DNA of 64,000 nucleotides from CAZTDD01 sp964612675 (lineage in GTDB: Bacteria; Hinthialibacterota; Hinthialibacteria; Hinthialibacterales; JAKPRU01), in assembly GCA_964612675.1 (NCBI GenBank), contig CAZTDD010000016.1, positions 11,783 to 75,782 of the forward strand, written 5' to 3'. Positions 32,926 through 41,857 of the stretch are shown here, piece after piece; positions within the stretch are counted from its first letter, which is position 1, and each line of letters opens with the position of its first letter. The position numbers were made by a program, and so were the translations under genes. Below the pieces are notes generated by a model. It was not told where the DNA came from and made no database searches. It saw only the letters and a program-made list of their open reading frames with translations.

Positions 32926-33978
32926 ATGAACGACGAAATCCGAAACGCGCTGCGGGGGAACCCCATCGACAGCGTCCACTGTACGATCCATTCAAGTATT
33001 CTCCATTCCATGACCGGCGAGGCCGAACGGCATCTCCGCAATCAAGGATTCACCATCGCCGAAAAAGGTGTTTCCGCATACATTCCGGTGACGGAAGATA
33101 TGACAATTGAAACGCAACAGCATTGGCTCGACTACGGGATCGGCACCGAAACTCTCTACAAGACGCCCGTAGGCGTATTGACCGAAAAGAAAGAAACCGG
33201 GTCGGACGGCAGCGAATGGATCAGAGAATATGCGGTAAAAACCGTTGAGGATCTTTCTGCGCTCAAATGGATACTCGCCCACACAAAGTACTATCCAAAT
33301 GATCAAGCGATCATGAATGCGGAGAATCGACTCGGCAATGACGGCGTCGTCGTCTGCCGTCTGATGCGCTCGCCGCTGCAAACTCTATTTGTCGATTGGA
33401 TCGGCGCACAACAGACGATCCTGTTGCTCTACGATTATCCCGATGAGATGGCTGATTTAATGAAAGAAATGCAGAAGAATTTCTTTCGCGCGATCGAGTT
33501 GACCGCAAAATCGCCCGCGCGGATTGTGTGGTCGGCGGAAAATGTAACCTCGATTCTGACAAGCCCGCCACTGTTCGAGAAATACTGTCTTCCTTTCTAT
33601 AACGAAGTCGCCGATCTGATGCATGAGAATGGGAAACTGTACGGCGTCCACATGGACGGGAACCTAGCCGCACTCAAGGAACTCATCGGAGAAACAAGAC
33701 TGGATTTCATCGAGGGGTTTACGCCGCCGCCCATGTGCGATCTGGACGTAAAAGAGGCGTTGGACGCCTGGCCGGGGAAAGTATTGTGGGTCAATTTTCC
33801 CGGAAGTATTTTGATGCAGTCCGAGCAAACGATAATTGACTACACGGTGGAACTTCTGAATATCGGCATGAAGACGGGGCGTTTCTTACTTACAATATCG
33901 GAGGATCTACCCAATTGGCGAGAGAATCTCAAAGTTCTGAAAAAAGGGATTGACGCCTATGAGATGCGAGGCACGTAG
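32926..33978 (+). CDS. Uroporphyrinogen decarboxylase-fold family protein
   Basis: The 350-residue protein follows the UROD/MetE-like barrel pattern of proteins often annotated as uroporphyrinogen decarboxylase or corrinoid methyltransferases. Visible parts are MRSPLQTLFVDWIGAQQTIL, IVWSAENVTSILTSPPLFEKY, GKLYGVHMDGNLAALKELI, FIEGFTPPPMCDL and the end RFLLTISEDLP. The conserved Arg and Asp residues of true heme-pathway UROD near the N-terminus are not evident, so a methyl-transfer or other role is more likely. A ribosome site tggtgagg precedes the ATG. It is not in an operon. Confidence 0.82.
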   Translation: MNDEIRNALRGNPIDSVHCTIHSSILHSMTGEAERHLRNQGFTIAEKGVSAYIPVTEDMTIETQQHWLDYGIGTETLYKTPVGVLTEKKETGSDGSEWIREYAVKTVEDLSALKWILAHTKYYPNDQAIMNAENRLGNDGVVVCRLMRSPLQTLFVDWIGAQQTILLLYDYPDEMADLMKEMQKNFFRAIELTAKSPARIVWSAENVTSILTSPPLFEKYCLPFYNEVADLMHENGKLYGVHMDGNLAALKELIGETRLDFIEGFTPPPMCDLDVKEALDAWPGKVLWVNFPGSILMQSEQTIIDYTVELLNIGMKTGRFLLTISEDLPNWRENLKVLKKGIDAYEMRGT

Positions 33979-34010
33979 CCGATATATACGGCACTGTTCG
34001 CCGGTGGGAT

Positions 34011-35447
34011 TTACCGCGATGAACGTTCCATCGCCTCCCATCCCCCGCCGAGGGCCTTGTAAAGACGGACGAGATTCGTCGAAATCGTGCCTTCGCTGAC
34101 AGCCAGCTGGTCTTGGAGAGAGAGCAGGGAGCGCTGCCCATCCAATACGTTATTAAAATCGACCAGCCCGTTTTTGTATTTATCCTGAGAAACCTCTACT
34201 GCGGCTTGCGCCGCTTCCACGGCCGCCAACAGTGCCTCACGGCGTTTCTGCTCTTCCGCATACGCCACAAGGGCATCCCGAACTTCTTTTATCGCCGTGA
34301 GAACCGCTTTCTCATATCGAGCCAGAGATTGTTCCTGCCGCGCAGTTTGTACCTGAATATTGTTTCGAATAGAACCCGCATGAAAAATAGGCCATGAAAT
34401 GCTGGGGCCGATATTCCATGCCCTGCTGTCTGTTGAAAAGAACGAAGAGGAATCCAACGATTCGAGACCGATAGAACCGAAGAGATAAAACTTCGGATAC
34501 AGGTCCGATTCGGCCACACCGATTCGCTCGGTTTGCGCCGCCAAGCGCCGTTCCGCTGCACGGATATCGGGACGTTGACGAAGGACGTTCGCCGGTATTC
34601 CTGTAACCGTCTTGAGAGAAGAGACAGGAATTGGTTTTGAATCGCGCAGGAGTCTATGAAGGCTTCCAGGCGTTTCGCCGACCAGCACAGCGAGAGCGTT
34701 TTGGGCGGCTTCGCGACCGCTCTGGATCGTTGGGATTGTGGATCGTGTTCTCTCGAGGTTATATCGAGCCTGTTGGACCGCCAATTCGTCGCTGAGCCCT
34801 ACTTCATAGCTCGATTCAAGAATCTCCAGAGTTTCCGCCTGCGCTTCCAGGTTGGATTGCGCGACACGCAAGCGTTGCTGCAACGTTCTCAACTCGATAT
34901 AGTTTCTGGCGATTTCTCCGGCCAGAGAAACCCAAACCGCTTTGAGGTTGTCCTGTTCGGCCTGTAGGTCCGCACGTGCGGCCGCAATGTTTTTTCGTGT
35001 CCCCCCGAAAACATCCAGCTCCCAATTCGCATCGAAACCGGCTTGATAAAAATCGAGTTCTCCTAGGTCCACAGCCAGATTTTCACTCGATTCGCTCTTT
35101 TCATAAACACCTTGAGCATCCAGAAACGGAAATAATCGCGACTCGCCGATCCCAAGGAGCCCCCGCGCTTCGCGTACACTCGCCTCCGCTTCACGGAGAT
35201 CGAGACTCCCCGTCAGCCCCCGGTGTATCAACTCAGTGAGAACGGGATCGTCCAGCGTATTCCACCATTCCGCCAGCATCTCCGGCGTAATCTCCCCTTG
35301 TCCCCGTGAGACACCTTCCGATTCGGGCTGAAGCACGTCGGAATAGTCCGAGTCGCGCAGCGCAGGTTTTTTGTAATCCGGACCGACAGTGCTGCAACCA
35401 AAAAGAATTGCAAATACCGCCGGAATCATCGGAAGAGTTCTTTTCAT
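34011..35447 (-). CDS. RND efflux outer-membrane channel lipoprotein (OprM/NodT type)
   Basis: The 478-residue protein begins with a lipoprotein signal (FAILFGC) and VGPDYKKP, the hallmark start of OprM/NodT-type outer-membrane factors. Two OEP repeats follow. Typical motifs seen are EWWNTLDDPVLTELI, the long helical RVAQSNLEAQAETLEILESS, VLVGETPG and ADIRAAERRLAAQTERIGVAESDLYPKF (in parts RPDIRAAERRL and LYPKFYL). It forms the outer-membrane exit duct for the pump encoded just upstream (6-base gap) and is the last gene of the efflux operon. Confidence 0.95.
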   Translation of the reverse strand: MKRTLPMIPAVFAILFGCSTVGPDYKKPALRDSDYSDVLQPESEGVSRGQGEITPEMLAEWWNTLDDPVLTELIHRGLTGSLDLREAEASVREARGLLGIGESRLFPFLDAQGVYEKSESSENLAVDLGELDFYQAGFDANWELDVFGGTRKNIAAARADLQAEQDNLKAVWVSLAGEIARNYIELRTLQQRLRVAQSNLEAQAETLEILESSYEVGLSDELAVQQARYNLERTRSTIPTIQSGREAAQNALAVLVGETPGSLHRLLRDSKPIPVSSLKTVTGIPANVLRQRPDIRAAERRLAAQTERIGVAESDLYPKFYLFGSIGLESLDSSSFFSTDSRAWNIGPSISWPIFHAGSIRNNIQVQTARQEQSLARYEKAVLTAIKEVRDALVAYAEEQKRREALLAAVEAAQAAVEVSQDKYKNGLVDFNNVLDGQRSLLSLQDQLAVSEGTISTNLVRLYKALGGGWEAMERSSR

Positions 35448-35452
35448 CGGAA

Positions 35453-38400
35453 TTACTCCTCAAACGTTTTAGCCGAATGCTGCGGCGTTCTTTGGAATCT
35501 CTCACGAAATGCCTGGAAGAGAACGTAAAGGGCGGGAATCAGCAGTATCCCAAAAACGGTCGCCACGGTCATTCCCGAACAGACAGTCGTCCCGATAGCT
35601 CGTCGGCTTGCCGCTCCGGCTCCGGCCGCGAAGACCATAGGGAGCGTTCCGAGAACGAATGTAAATGCTGTCATTAATACAGCCCGAAATCGTTCGCTTG
35701 CGCCGGTCGCCGCAGCCTCGACAATCGGCACTCCGCTCTCCCGTTGCTCTTTCGCAAATTCCACGATCAGAATCGCATTTTTGCTCGCGATGCCGACCAG
35801 CATAATCAGCCCCAGCTGCGCGTAAATACTCAACGACAATCCTGCATACTGCAGACCGAGAAGCGCTCCGAGGATCGCCACCGGCAAGGACAGAATCACG
35901 GTTATGGGGATTGTCCAACTCTCGTATTGGGCAACAAGAAAAAGATAGGCGAATACGAGCGCCATCACAACAAGGGCCATGCCCTCTTGTTCGGTCTTCT
36001 TTTCCTGGTAGCTCATACCGGACCATGCGACGTCATAGTCTTGAGACAGATTCTCCTCAGCAATACTCTCAATGGCGGAAATCGCCTGACCGGAGCTGAC
36101 ATGCGGCAACGCAACAGCTGTGACGGACGCGGTTGGAAACAAATTGAAACGTTCAACCTGACGAGGGGAGGTAACGGTTCGCAGAGTGCCAAGGGTATTC
36201 ATCGGAACCATAGCCCCTGTTGAACTCTTTACATAAATCTGTTTGACGTCTTGTTCGTTTTTCCTGTACGGCCAATCGGATTGAACATAGACCTGGTATA
36301 CCTGGCTGCCAAGGTTGATATCGTTGACATACCGCGAGCCCAGGTAGGTTTGAAGCGTACCGAAGATGTTTGCAACAGGCACATTCATGGATTCCGCTTT
36401 TGTCCGATCCAGATCGAGGAACAAATGTGGGGTGTTGGCCGCGTAGGCACTGAACGCAAACATAATTTCCGGTGCCTGATTTATCTGTGCAAGGAAATTC
36501 CTTAATGTAGCATCCAATTCTTGCGGATCGCTCTCCCCGATAGACTGAAGTCGAATTTCGAGCCCACCGGAAGTGCCGAGTCCCCGAATCGCGGGAGGGG
36601 TAAACATATTGATCTCCGCCTCGGAAACCGACGCCATTTTGGGCCGAAGGCGATCCATGATCGCGGAAATATGCAGATCCGGATCGTCTCGTTTACTCCA
36701 ATGCTCCAAGACAACAGCCATAAAGCCCATGTTTTCGCCGCGACCGCCGATCAGACTAAAACCGGCAACGCCCACGATTGGACCGACACCCGGTGTTTCC
36801 ATAACCCATGGAGTGATCTTGTTCAACACCTCTCGTGTTCGTGACAAATTCGCCCCTTCGGGAAGCTGCAGCGCGAAATAAATAACACCTTGATCTTCAT
36901 CCGGGATAAACGAGGCCGGTGTCGTTATCAACAGCATGGCTGTGGCAGCAATAACGATCAGAAGGCAGACAACCGTCACCGCAAGTCGCAGCGACAGCCA
37001 GGTGGAGAGAGAAACATACCCTTTCTTGCATCCGGTCAGGATACCGTTGAACCAGGCCAGCGGACCGTGCCGTTTGGGTTTGGGAATCCGGAGCATCGTT
37101 GCGCATAGCGCCGGACTGAGAGTCAACGCCGTGACCATGGAAAACAGAACGGCGGAGGAAATCGCGATGGCAAATTGCCGATAGATGCCGCCGGTAATAC
37201 CGGCAACAAAACCGACCGGAACGAATATCGCCAGCAGTACCAACGTGGCCGCCACAATCGCACCGGTCACCTGTTTCATTGTTTTAACGGTTGCGGCTCT
37301 CTGATCGAGACCTTCTTCCTGCATCAAATGGATTACGCGTTCAACGACAATAATCGCATTATCGACGACGACGCCGATCGCGAGAATCAAACCAAAGAGC
37401 GTAAGAAGGTTGATACTGTAACCCAGCCCCATCAACACAGCGAACGTTGCAAGCAGCGAAACCGGAATCGCAAGGGTTGGTACAAGCGTGGCGCGCCAAT
37501 CCTGAAGAAATACATAACAGACTAGGACCACCAGACTGAACGTTAGAAACAACGTTGTAATAATTTCTTGAATACTGATGCGAACAAATTCGGTCGCATC
37601 GTACATCATTGTATAATCGAGATCTTCCGGGAATTGTTCTTTGAGGCGGTCAAGTTCTTTATACACCTGATCCATTGCTTCCAGTGCGTTGGTTCCCGGG
37701 TTTTGATTCAGTAAAATACCGGCTCCCGGAGCTCCGTTCTGGAATGCTTCGTCACCGTACTGGTCGCCGCCCATTTCAACTCGCCCGATGTCTTTCAGAC
37801 GAACGACAGCCCCATTCGAGGCGGTGCGGACAACAATTTCCTCAAAATCATCCGGGTCGTTCAGACGGCCTCTCGCCTGCAGCGAAAGCGCCAGTTCAGA
37901 ATCTTCATTCCCGGGCGCTGTACCGACCGCACCAACCGCCGCCTGCAGGTTTTGTTTTCGAATCGCATCGACTACATCGTTCGGTCCAAGTCCAAGTGCG
38001 GCGAGACGATCGGAGTCGAGCCATACGCGCATACTGTATTCCGGACCGAATACCATTACGCCGCCAACGCCTGGAATCCGTTTCAACACATTTTTGATAT
38101 AATTATGCACATAATTACTGATATAAAATCGATCGTACGTTCCTTTTGGAGATTGGAAGAATACGATCCCGAGCATACTGGAAGACATCGTACTGATTTC
38201 GATGCCCTGTTGGGTTACTTCGGGGGGGAGTTTCGGCGTCGCCCGCTGGATACGGTTTTGGACCCGCACCTGCGCAATATCCAATTCCGTTCCGACCGCA
38301 AAAGTCACTGTAAGCTCGTAATTGCCCGCATCATCGCTTTTTGAAGACATGTAAATCATGTCCTCGACACCGTTCATCTCTTCTTCAAGCGGCGCAGCAA

Positions 38401-38584
38401 TGGTATTCGCAATAACTTCTGAACTGCCGCCCGGATACCGTGCTCGTACCCGCACCTCCGGTGGCGTAATTTCGGGATATTGGGTTATTGGCAGCGATAG
38501 CATCGCCAGCCCGCCGGACAACGCCAACACAATCGAGATCACAATCGCGAACCGGGGACGTTCGATAAAAACACTCGATATCAT
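35453..38584 (-). CDS. RND multidrug efflux transporter (AcrB/MexB, HAE-1 type)
   Basis: This is a 1043-residue proton-driven inner-membrane pump. The N-terminus is FIERPRFAIVISIVLALSGG, with the periplasmic porter domains between TM1-2 and TM7-8. In TM4 the segment GVVVDNAIIVVER has Asp-Asn where AcrB has the Asp407-Asp408 pair, a substitution I have seen in other RND clades. TM10 keeps the key Lys (IASKNAILIVEFAKEQ). The start overlaps the adaptor stop by four bases (ATGA). Substrates are likely hydrophobic compounds, but the sequence does not specify which. Confidence 0.96.
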   Translation of the reverse strand: MISSVFIERPRFAIVISIVLALSGGLAMLSLPITQYPEITPPEVRVRARYPGGSSEVIANTIAAPLEEEMNGVEDMIYMSSKSDDAGNYELTVTFAVGTELDIAQVRVQNRIQRATPKLPPEVTQQGIEISTMSSSMLGIVFFQSPKGTYDRFYISNYVHNYIKNVLKRIPGVGGVMVFGPEYSMRVWLDSDRLAALGLGPNDVVDAIRKQNLQAAVGAVGTAPGNEDSELALSLQARGRLNDPDDFEEIVVRTASNGAVVRLKDIGRVEMGGDQYGDEAFQNGAPGAGILLNQNPGTNALEAMDQVYKELDRLKEQFPEDLDYTMMYDATEFVRISIQEIITTLFLTFSLVVLVCYVFLQDWRATLVPTLAIPVSLLATFAVLMGLGYSINLLTLFGLILAIGVVVDNAIIVVERVIHLMQEEGLDQRAATVKTMKQVTGAIVAATLVLLAIFVPVGFVAGITGGIYRQFAIAISSAVLFSMVTALTLSPALCATMLRIPKPKRHGPLAWFNGILTGCKKGYVSLSTWLSLRLAVTVVCLLIVIAATAMLLITTPASFIPDEDQGVIYFALQLPEGANLSRTREVLNKITPWVMETPGVGPIVGVAGFSLIGGRGENMGFMAVVLEHWSKRDDPDLHISAIMDRLRPKMASVSEAEINMFTPPAIRGLGTSGGLEIRLQSIGESDPQELDATLRNFLAQINQAPEIMFAFSAYAANTPHLFLDLDRTKAESMNVPVANIFGTLQTYLGSRYVNDINLGSQVYQVYVQSDWPYRKNEQDVKQIYVKSSTGAMVPMNTLGTLRTVTSPRQVERFNLFPTASVTAVALPHVSSGQAISAIESIAEENLSQDYDVAWSGMSYQEKKTEQEGMALVVMALVFAYLFLVAQYESWTIPITVILSLPVAILGALLGLQYAGLSLSIYAQLGLIMLVGIASKNAILIVEFAKEQRESGVPIVEAAATGASERFRAVLMTAFTFVLGTLPMVFAAGAGAASRRAIGTTVCSGMTVATVFGILLIPALYVLFQAFRERFQRTPQHSAKTFEE

Positions 38585-39921
38585 GACTGTCCTCCGGTCT
38601 CTCCTTCTGAGACACGTACTTCGACCTTGTCACCGGGCTGGACTTTCTGAATTCCCTCGACCACAATCCGTTCTCCCATCGAGAGCCCGGAGGTCACACG
38701 TTGTTCGCCTCGGTAGGATTCGCCAAGAGTGACGGGACGTTGCTCGACTTGATTGTCCGGATCTACCACATAAACGAAATGTCCCTGTTGATCGGTCATG
38801 ACCGCTTCCTCGGGGATAATCGGGACCTTGTCGCTCTCGATAGGTTCCATGATCACGGTCACATAACTGCCCGGAACCAGAAACCGGTCGTCGTTAGAAA
38901 AGCGAGCATAAACAGCGATGGTCCCGGTTTGCGGATTCATTTCGTTGTCTTCAAAATCCCAACGTCCGATTCCTTCAAAAAGGCTTCCGTTGGGCAACCG
39001 CAGGCGTGTATGTACAGCCGGTCCACGGGTTGTCTGGATTTCTTCGACGACGGACAAATACTCGCGATCGCTCATGGAAAAGACCACGCGAATCGGATCG
39101 ACCTGCACGATGCGCGCCAAGGGACCGGTTGACGGCCCAACATAATTGCCCTTCGTAAAGACCGCCTCCCCGATGCGGCCGGTAATCGGCGAGCGGATTT
39201 CGGTATATCCCAAATCGATACGGGCCAGGTCCAACTCGGCTTCCGCCTTGTGAAGAAGGGCCTCCATCTGCTGAACTGTCGCCTGACCTTGGTCGACTCT
39301 GGCCTTCGTCTGTTGGACTTTTGATTTCGCGCGCTTCTGATCGCTGATCGCGGTATCCATGTTCGTCTGGGCGACGCTCCGCTTATCCGCGTTCTGAAGC
39401 CGTTGGAGATATTTCTCAGCCCTCACCAGATCGGCCTCAGCGGCCTCCAGATCCGCCTTGGCTGCATCCAGATCGGCTCTCGCTCCGGAGAGATTGGCCT
39501 TGGCCTGTTCGAGGGCGGCCTCGGATAAGGTAACACGGGCGTTGTATTGATCCTGCTCAATGGTGAACAGAAGATCGCCCTGTTCAACCAGGCTGCCTTC
39601 CACGAAATGGACAGTGTCGATGTAGCCAACCACCTGCGCACTGATATCGACTGCCTGAATCGCATCCACGTTGCCGATGTATTCCTTGGGTATTTCGTTG
39701 GGGCCCTCACGAACGGCTTCTATGACGACTGCCGGCGGTCCGGCCGGTCCCTGTCCCGCACCCGGCGGCGGACCGCCCGGTCCCCCGCCGGGCATCATTC
39801 CTCGGAGAAACCATCCGACGGCGATCAGGCACAGCAGGAGAATCGCCTGGAAGAAGCCCTTCAGTGGACTGATTCTTCGATTTGTTTTGGTGTTCGGGGG
39901 CTGACTCTGAATGTCACTCAC
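38581..39921 (-). CDS. RND efflux periplasmic adaptor (membrane fusion protein)
   Basis: The adaptor bridges the inner-membrane pump and the outer-membrane channel. It has a single N-terminal membrane helix (about residues 26-42) and an unusual Gly/Pro-rich linker (GGGPGGPPPGAGQGPAGPP). The lipoyl half DISAQVVGYIDTVHFVEGSL is followed by a long Ala-rich alpha-hairpin rich in ANLSGARADLDAAKADL-type heptads, then LGYTEIRSPITGRIGEAVF and the beta-barrel and membrane-proximal domains. I start it at a GTG (39921) behind aggagacg; a GTG 21 bases earlier would overlap the tetR stop. It is co-transcribed with tetR, pump and channel. Confidence 0.94.
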   Translation of the reverse strand: MSDIQSQPPNTKTNRRISPLKGFFQAILLLCLIAVGWFLRGMMPGGGPGGPPPGAGQGPAGPPAVVIEAVREGPNEIPKEYIGNVDAIQAVDISAQVVGYIDTVHFVEGSLVEQGDLLFTIEQDQYNARVTLSEAALEQAKANLSGARADLDAAKADLEAAEADLVRAEKYLQRLQNADKRSVAQTNMDTAISDQKRAKSKVQQTKARVDQGQATVQQMEALLHKAEAELDLARIDLGYTEIRSPITGRIGEAVFTKGNYVGPSTGPLARIVQVDPIRVVFSMSDREYLSVVEEIQTTRGPAVHTRLRLPNGSLFEGIGRWDFEDNEMNPQTGTIAVYARFSNDDRFLVPGSYVTVIMEPIESDKVPIIPEEAVMTDQQGHFVYVVDPDNQVEQRPVTLGESYRGEQRVTSGLSMGERIVVEGIQKVQPGDKVEVRVSEGETGGQS

Positions 39922-39932
39922 TATTCGTCTCC

Positions 39933-40559
39933 TCACTTGCACGGTTCGGGGGCTCGGATACTTTGCAGTATTGTGTCGACGGCAACCTCAACACATACAG
40001 GCAAATCGCTGGCGGCAAACCCACTCAGATGATGCATAACCAATCCTTTGAAGACGCCGAGCAGAATGTCTTCCACCTGCCTGATGTCGGCACTTTCCCT
40101 CAATACCCCCTCCTGACGAGCCTTCGTTAAGACTTTTTCGATCTCTCCAAACGGTGCGTTCTGCAACTGTTCCAGTTTCTGCCGGGTAAACGCCAACGTT
40201 TCAGTGGTCCATTCCATTTGCAGAGCGAGAAAGAAGATGAACTTGCGACAATCATCGTTCTCCAGAATCACCTGTGCTCGTGCAACCAGGTAGTCCTTGA
40301 GATCGTCAAGTGTGGATACATGAGGAACCTTCTCGGTGACCAGTTCCTGCTCTTTGGCGAACATCGCGTCCATGATCTCCATAAGGAGTTCTTGCCGGTC
40401 CTTGAAATGCCAATAGACGGCACCTCGGGTCATGCCGATTCGTTTCGCGATGTCAGTGAGCGTCGTGCGGGAGTATCCTTTCTCGGAGAAGACATCGAGC
40501 GCCGCATTGAGCAGCTTCGCCCGGGTCTCCATGGCCTCTTCCTTGGTTTTCCTCGGCAT
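39933..40559 (-). CDS. TetR/AcrR-family repressor of the efflux operon
   Basis: The 208-residue regulator has an N-terminal helix-turn-helix: RAKLLNAALDVFSEKGYSRT, TLTDIAKRIGMTRGAVYWHF, KDRQELL. This strongly matches AcrR/TtgR-type repressors, which sense the pump substrates with the C-terminal domain. It is the first gene of the operon with the adaptor, pump and channel. A 22-bp palindrome closely resembling the AcrR operator lies about 60 bases upstream, so autoregulation of the whole operon is likely. Ribosome site aaggag, 7 bases before the ATG. Confidence 0.95.
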   Translation of the reverse strand: MPRKTKEEAMETRAKLLNAALDVFSEKGYSRTTLTDIAKRIGMTRGAVYWHFKDRQELLMEIMDAMFAKEQELVTEKVPHVSTLDDLKDYLVARAQVILENDDCRKFIFFLALQMEWTTETLAFTRQKLEQLQNAPFGEIEKVLTKARQEGVLRESADIRQVEDILLGVFKGLVMHHLSGFAASDLPVCVEVAVDTILQSIRAPEPCK

Positions 40560-40583
40560 CGAACGACTCCTTGCCTGTTCGTT

Positions 40584-40619
40584 CTTCTCCGCAAAGCATC
40601 AATCGCCTCTGCGGAGAAG
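40584..40619. repeat. Perfect 10-bp inverted repeat in the tetR leader
   Basis: CTTCTCCGCA and TGCGGAGAAG pair perfectly around a 16-base loop. The repeat lies between the operator palindrome and the tetR start, so it is in the leader RNA or is a second binding site. Confidence 0.6.
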
Positions 40620-40641
40620 ATACATACATGCATGTATGTAT
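40620..40641. promoter_or_regulatory. AcrR-like palindromic operator
   Basis: The central 20 bases, TACATACATGCATGTATGTA, are a perfect palindrome, extended by one more pair on each side. The known E. coli AcrR site has the same TACATACAT and ATGTATGTA half-sites with a slightly longer centre. It lies upstream of an AcrR-type repressor gene that heads an RND operon, which is the expected place. Confidence 0.85.
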
Positions 40642-40678
40642 AGAAGTGCTCTGGGGGAAAAGGCGGTGTTAACGGTTC

Positions 40679-41563
40679 TTACGCGGGGGTAACTTGTGAA
40701 TAACCGCAGAGATAGGGTTTGAACTGAGTGTCGTGAGTCTCGATATGCGCGACATACGCCTCGAACAGTTCGAGAACCATCGCCTGCATATCCCGCGGAT
40801 TCAGTTCTCCAGAGAGCCATTGTTTGACTTCGAAGAGTCTTGCTCTGGTTGCACAGTGCAGCTCCGTGTGTTTCTGGAGGCCGGGATATTGAATATCGAT
40901 CATCAAAACCTCTTCATCCGTGAAATGAGTGAACATGAATCCATGGATGAAGTCGAGCAATGAGTGGAATTCGGCCCTGGAAAGCGACTTGGCGTTCTTC
41001 AAATACTCCGTCCATTTCACAAGGCTCCGGTGTTGCTCGTCGATTTCATCAACACCCAGCAGAAGATCGGGTTTCCAGAATTCTGACGTTTCAGGACTCC
41101 ACGCGTAATCGACATCGATGGTCAATTTGCTTTCCTTTTTGCCTTTGATGTATTGAATAAACTGAATGTCCTGGTTCAAAATGTGATCTCTGACCCAAAT
41201 GCCGAGCATGCTGTACGCGACAGCAATCACTTTATTGCGATCCGACTCGGTCGTAATGAACTCTTTGAACTTAAAAATCCTGTCTTTGCATTGATCGTGT
41301 TGATCCGCATGATGAGCGCTTCCCGGATACTTGCCGGCCAGCATCACCTGTTCTTCCGTGTTGAAATGGGTAAGGACATATCGCTGCAGAAAAGCGAGAA
41401 GCGGCTTGATCTCCTTGAAGCCTTGGCCCGCGTTGACGGCGTCTTCGAGCGCCTCGAACCGACGCAGAAGTTCGCGGTGCTGGTCGTCGATGATCTGGTG
41501 TCCCGAGACCAGTTCCTCGGTCCAATTTCGCGGATCGTTTGTGGACGGTGGATTCGTCGTCAT
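40679..41563 (-). CDS. Tandem hemerythrin-domain protein
   Basis: Two bacteriohemerythrin domains (about residues 10-145 and 160-290) are joined head to tail. Each keeps the di-iron ligand pattern. Domain 1 has IDDQH, HFNTEEQ, HADQH and HILNQD. Domain 2 has IDEQH, HFTDEE, HTELH and HIETHD. Such proteins bind O2 reversibly or sense it or iron. Single-domain forms are usual; a two-domain cytoplasmic form without other domains is less so. There is no signal peptide and no operon partner. The 294 bases upstream (41564-41857) show no gene. Confidence 0.93.
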   Translation of the reverse strand: MTTNPPSTNDPRNWTEELVSGHQIIDDQHRELLRRFEALEDAVNAGQGFKEIKPLLAFLQRYVLTHFNTEEQVMLAGKYPGSAHHADQHDQCKDRIFKFKEFITTESDRNKVIAVAYSMLGIWVRDHILNQDIQFIQYIKGKKESKLTIDVDYAWSPETSEFWKPDLLLGVDEIDEQHRSLVKWTEYLKNAKSLSRAEFHSLLDFIHGFMFTHFTDEEVLMIDIQYPGLQKHTELHCATRARLFEVKQWLSGELNPRDMQAMVLELFEAYVAHIETHDTQFKPYLCGYSQVTPA

Positions 41564-41857
41564 CTAGGTTCCCTCTCCCGGTGCGAAACACGGAATTACC
41601 CGTTTCGACAGCGCTATTGGCTCTCAGAACCCGGGTCCAGTCTCTCGGTCCCCGAACCTTCCCCCACCTGCAAGTCGATGTAGATTACTCTGCATATCCC
41701 TCGGTGTCAATTAGTTTTTGAGAATCTTGTTTTTGAGAATCTCTTTTAAACGATTATTGAGATTTCGTCACAGCTCCGTCGATGACCGGAGACAAACACC
41801 CTCCCGGTCCGGCTTCTCTCACTGATTCCCGCGGTTTCAGCAGCAAAGCCCTGCCGC

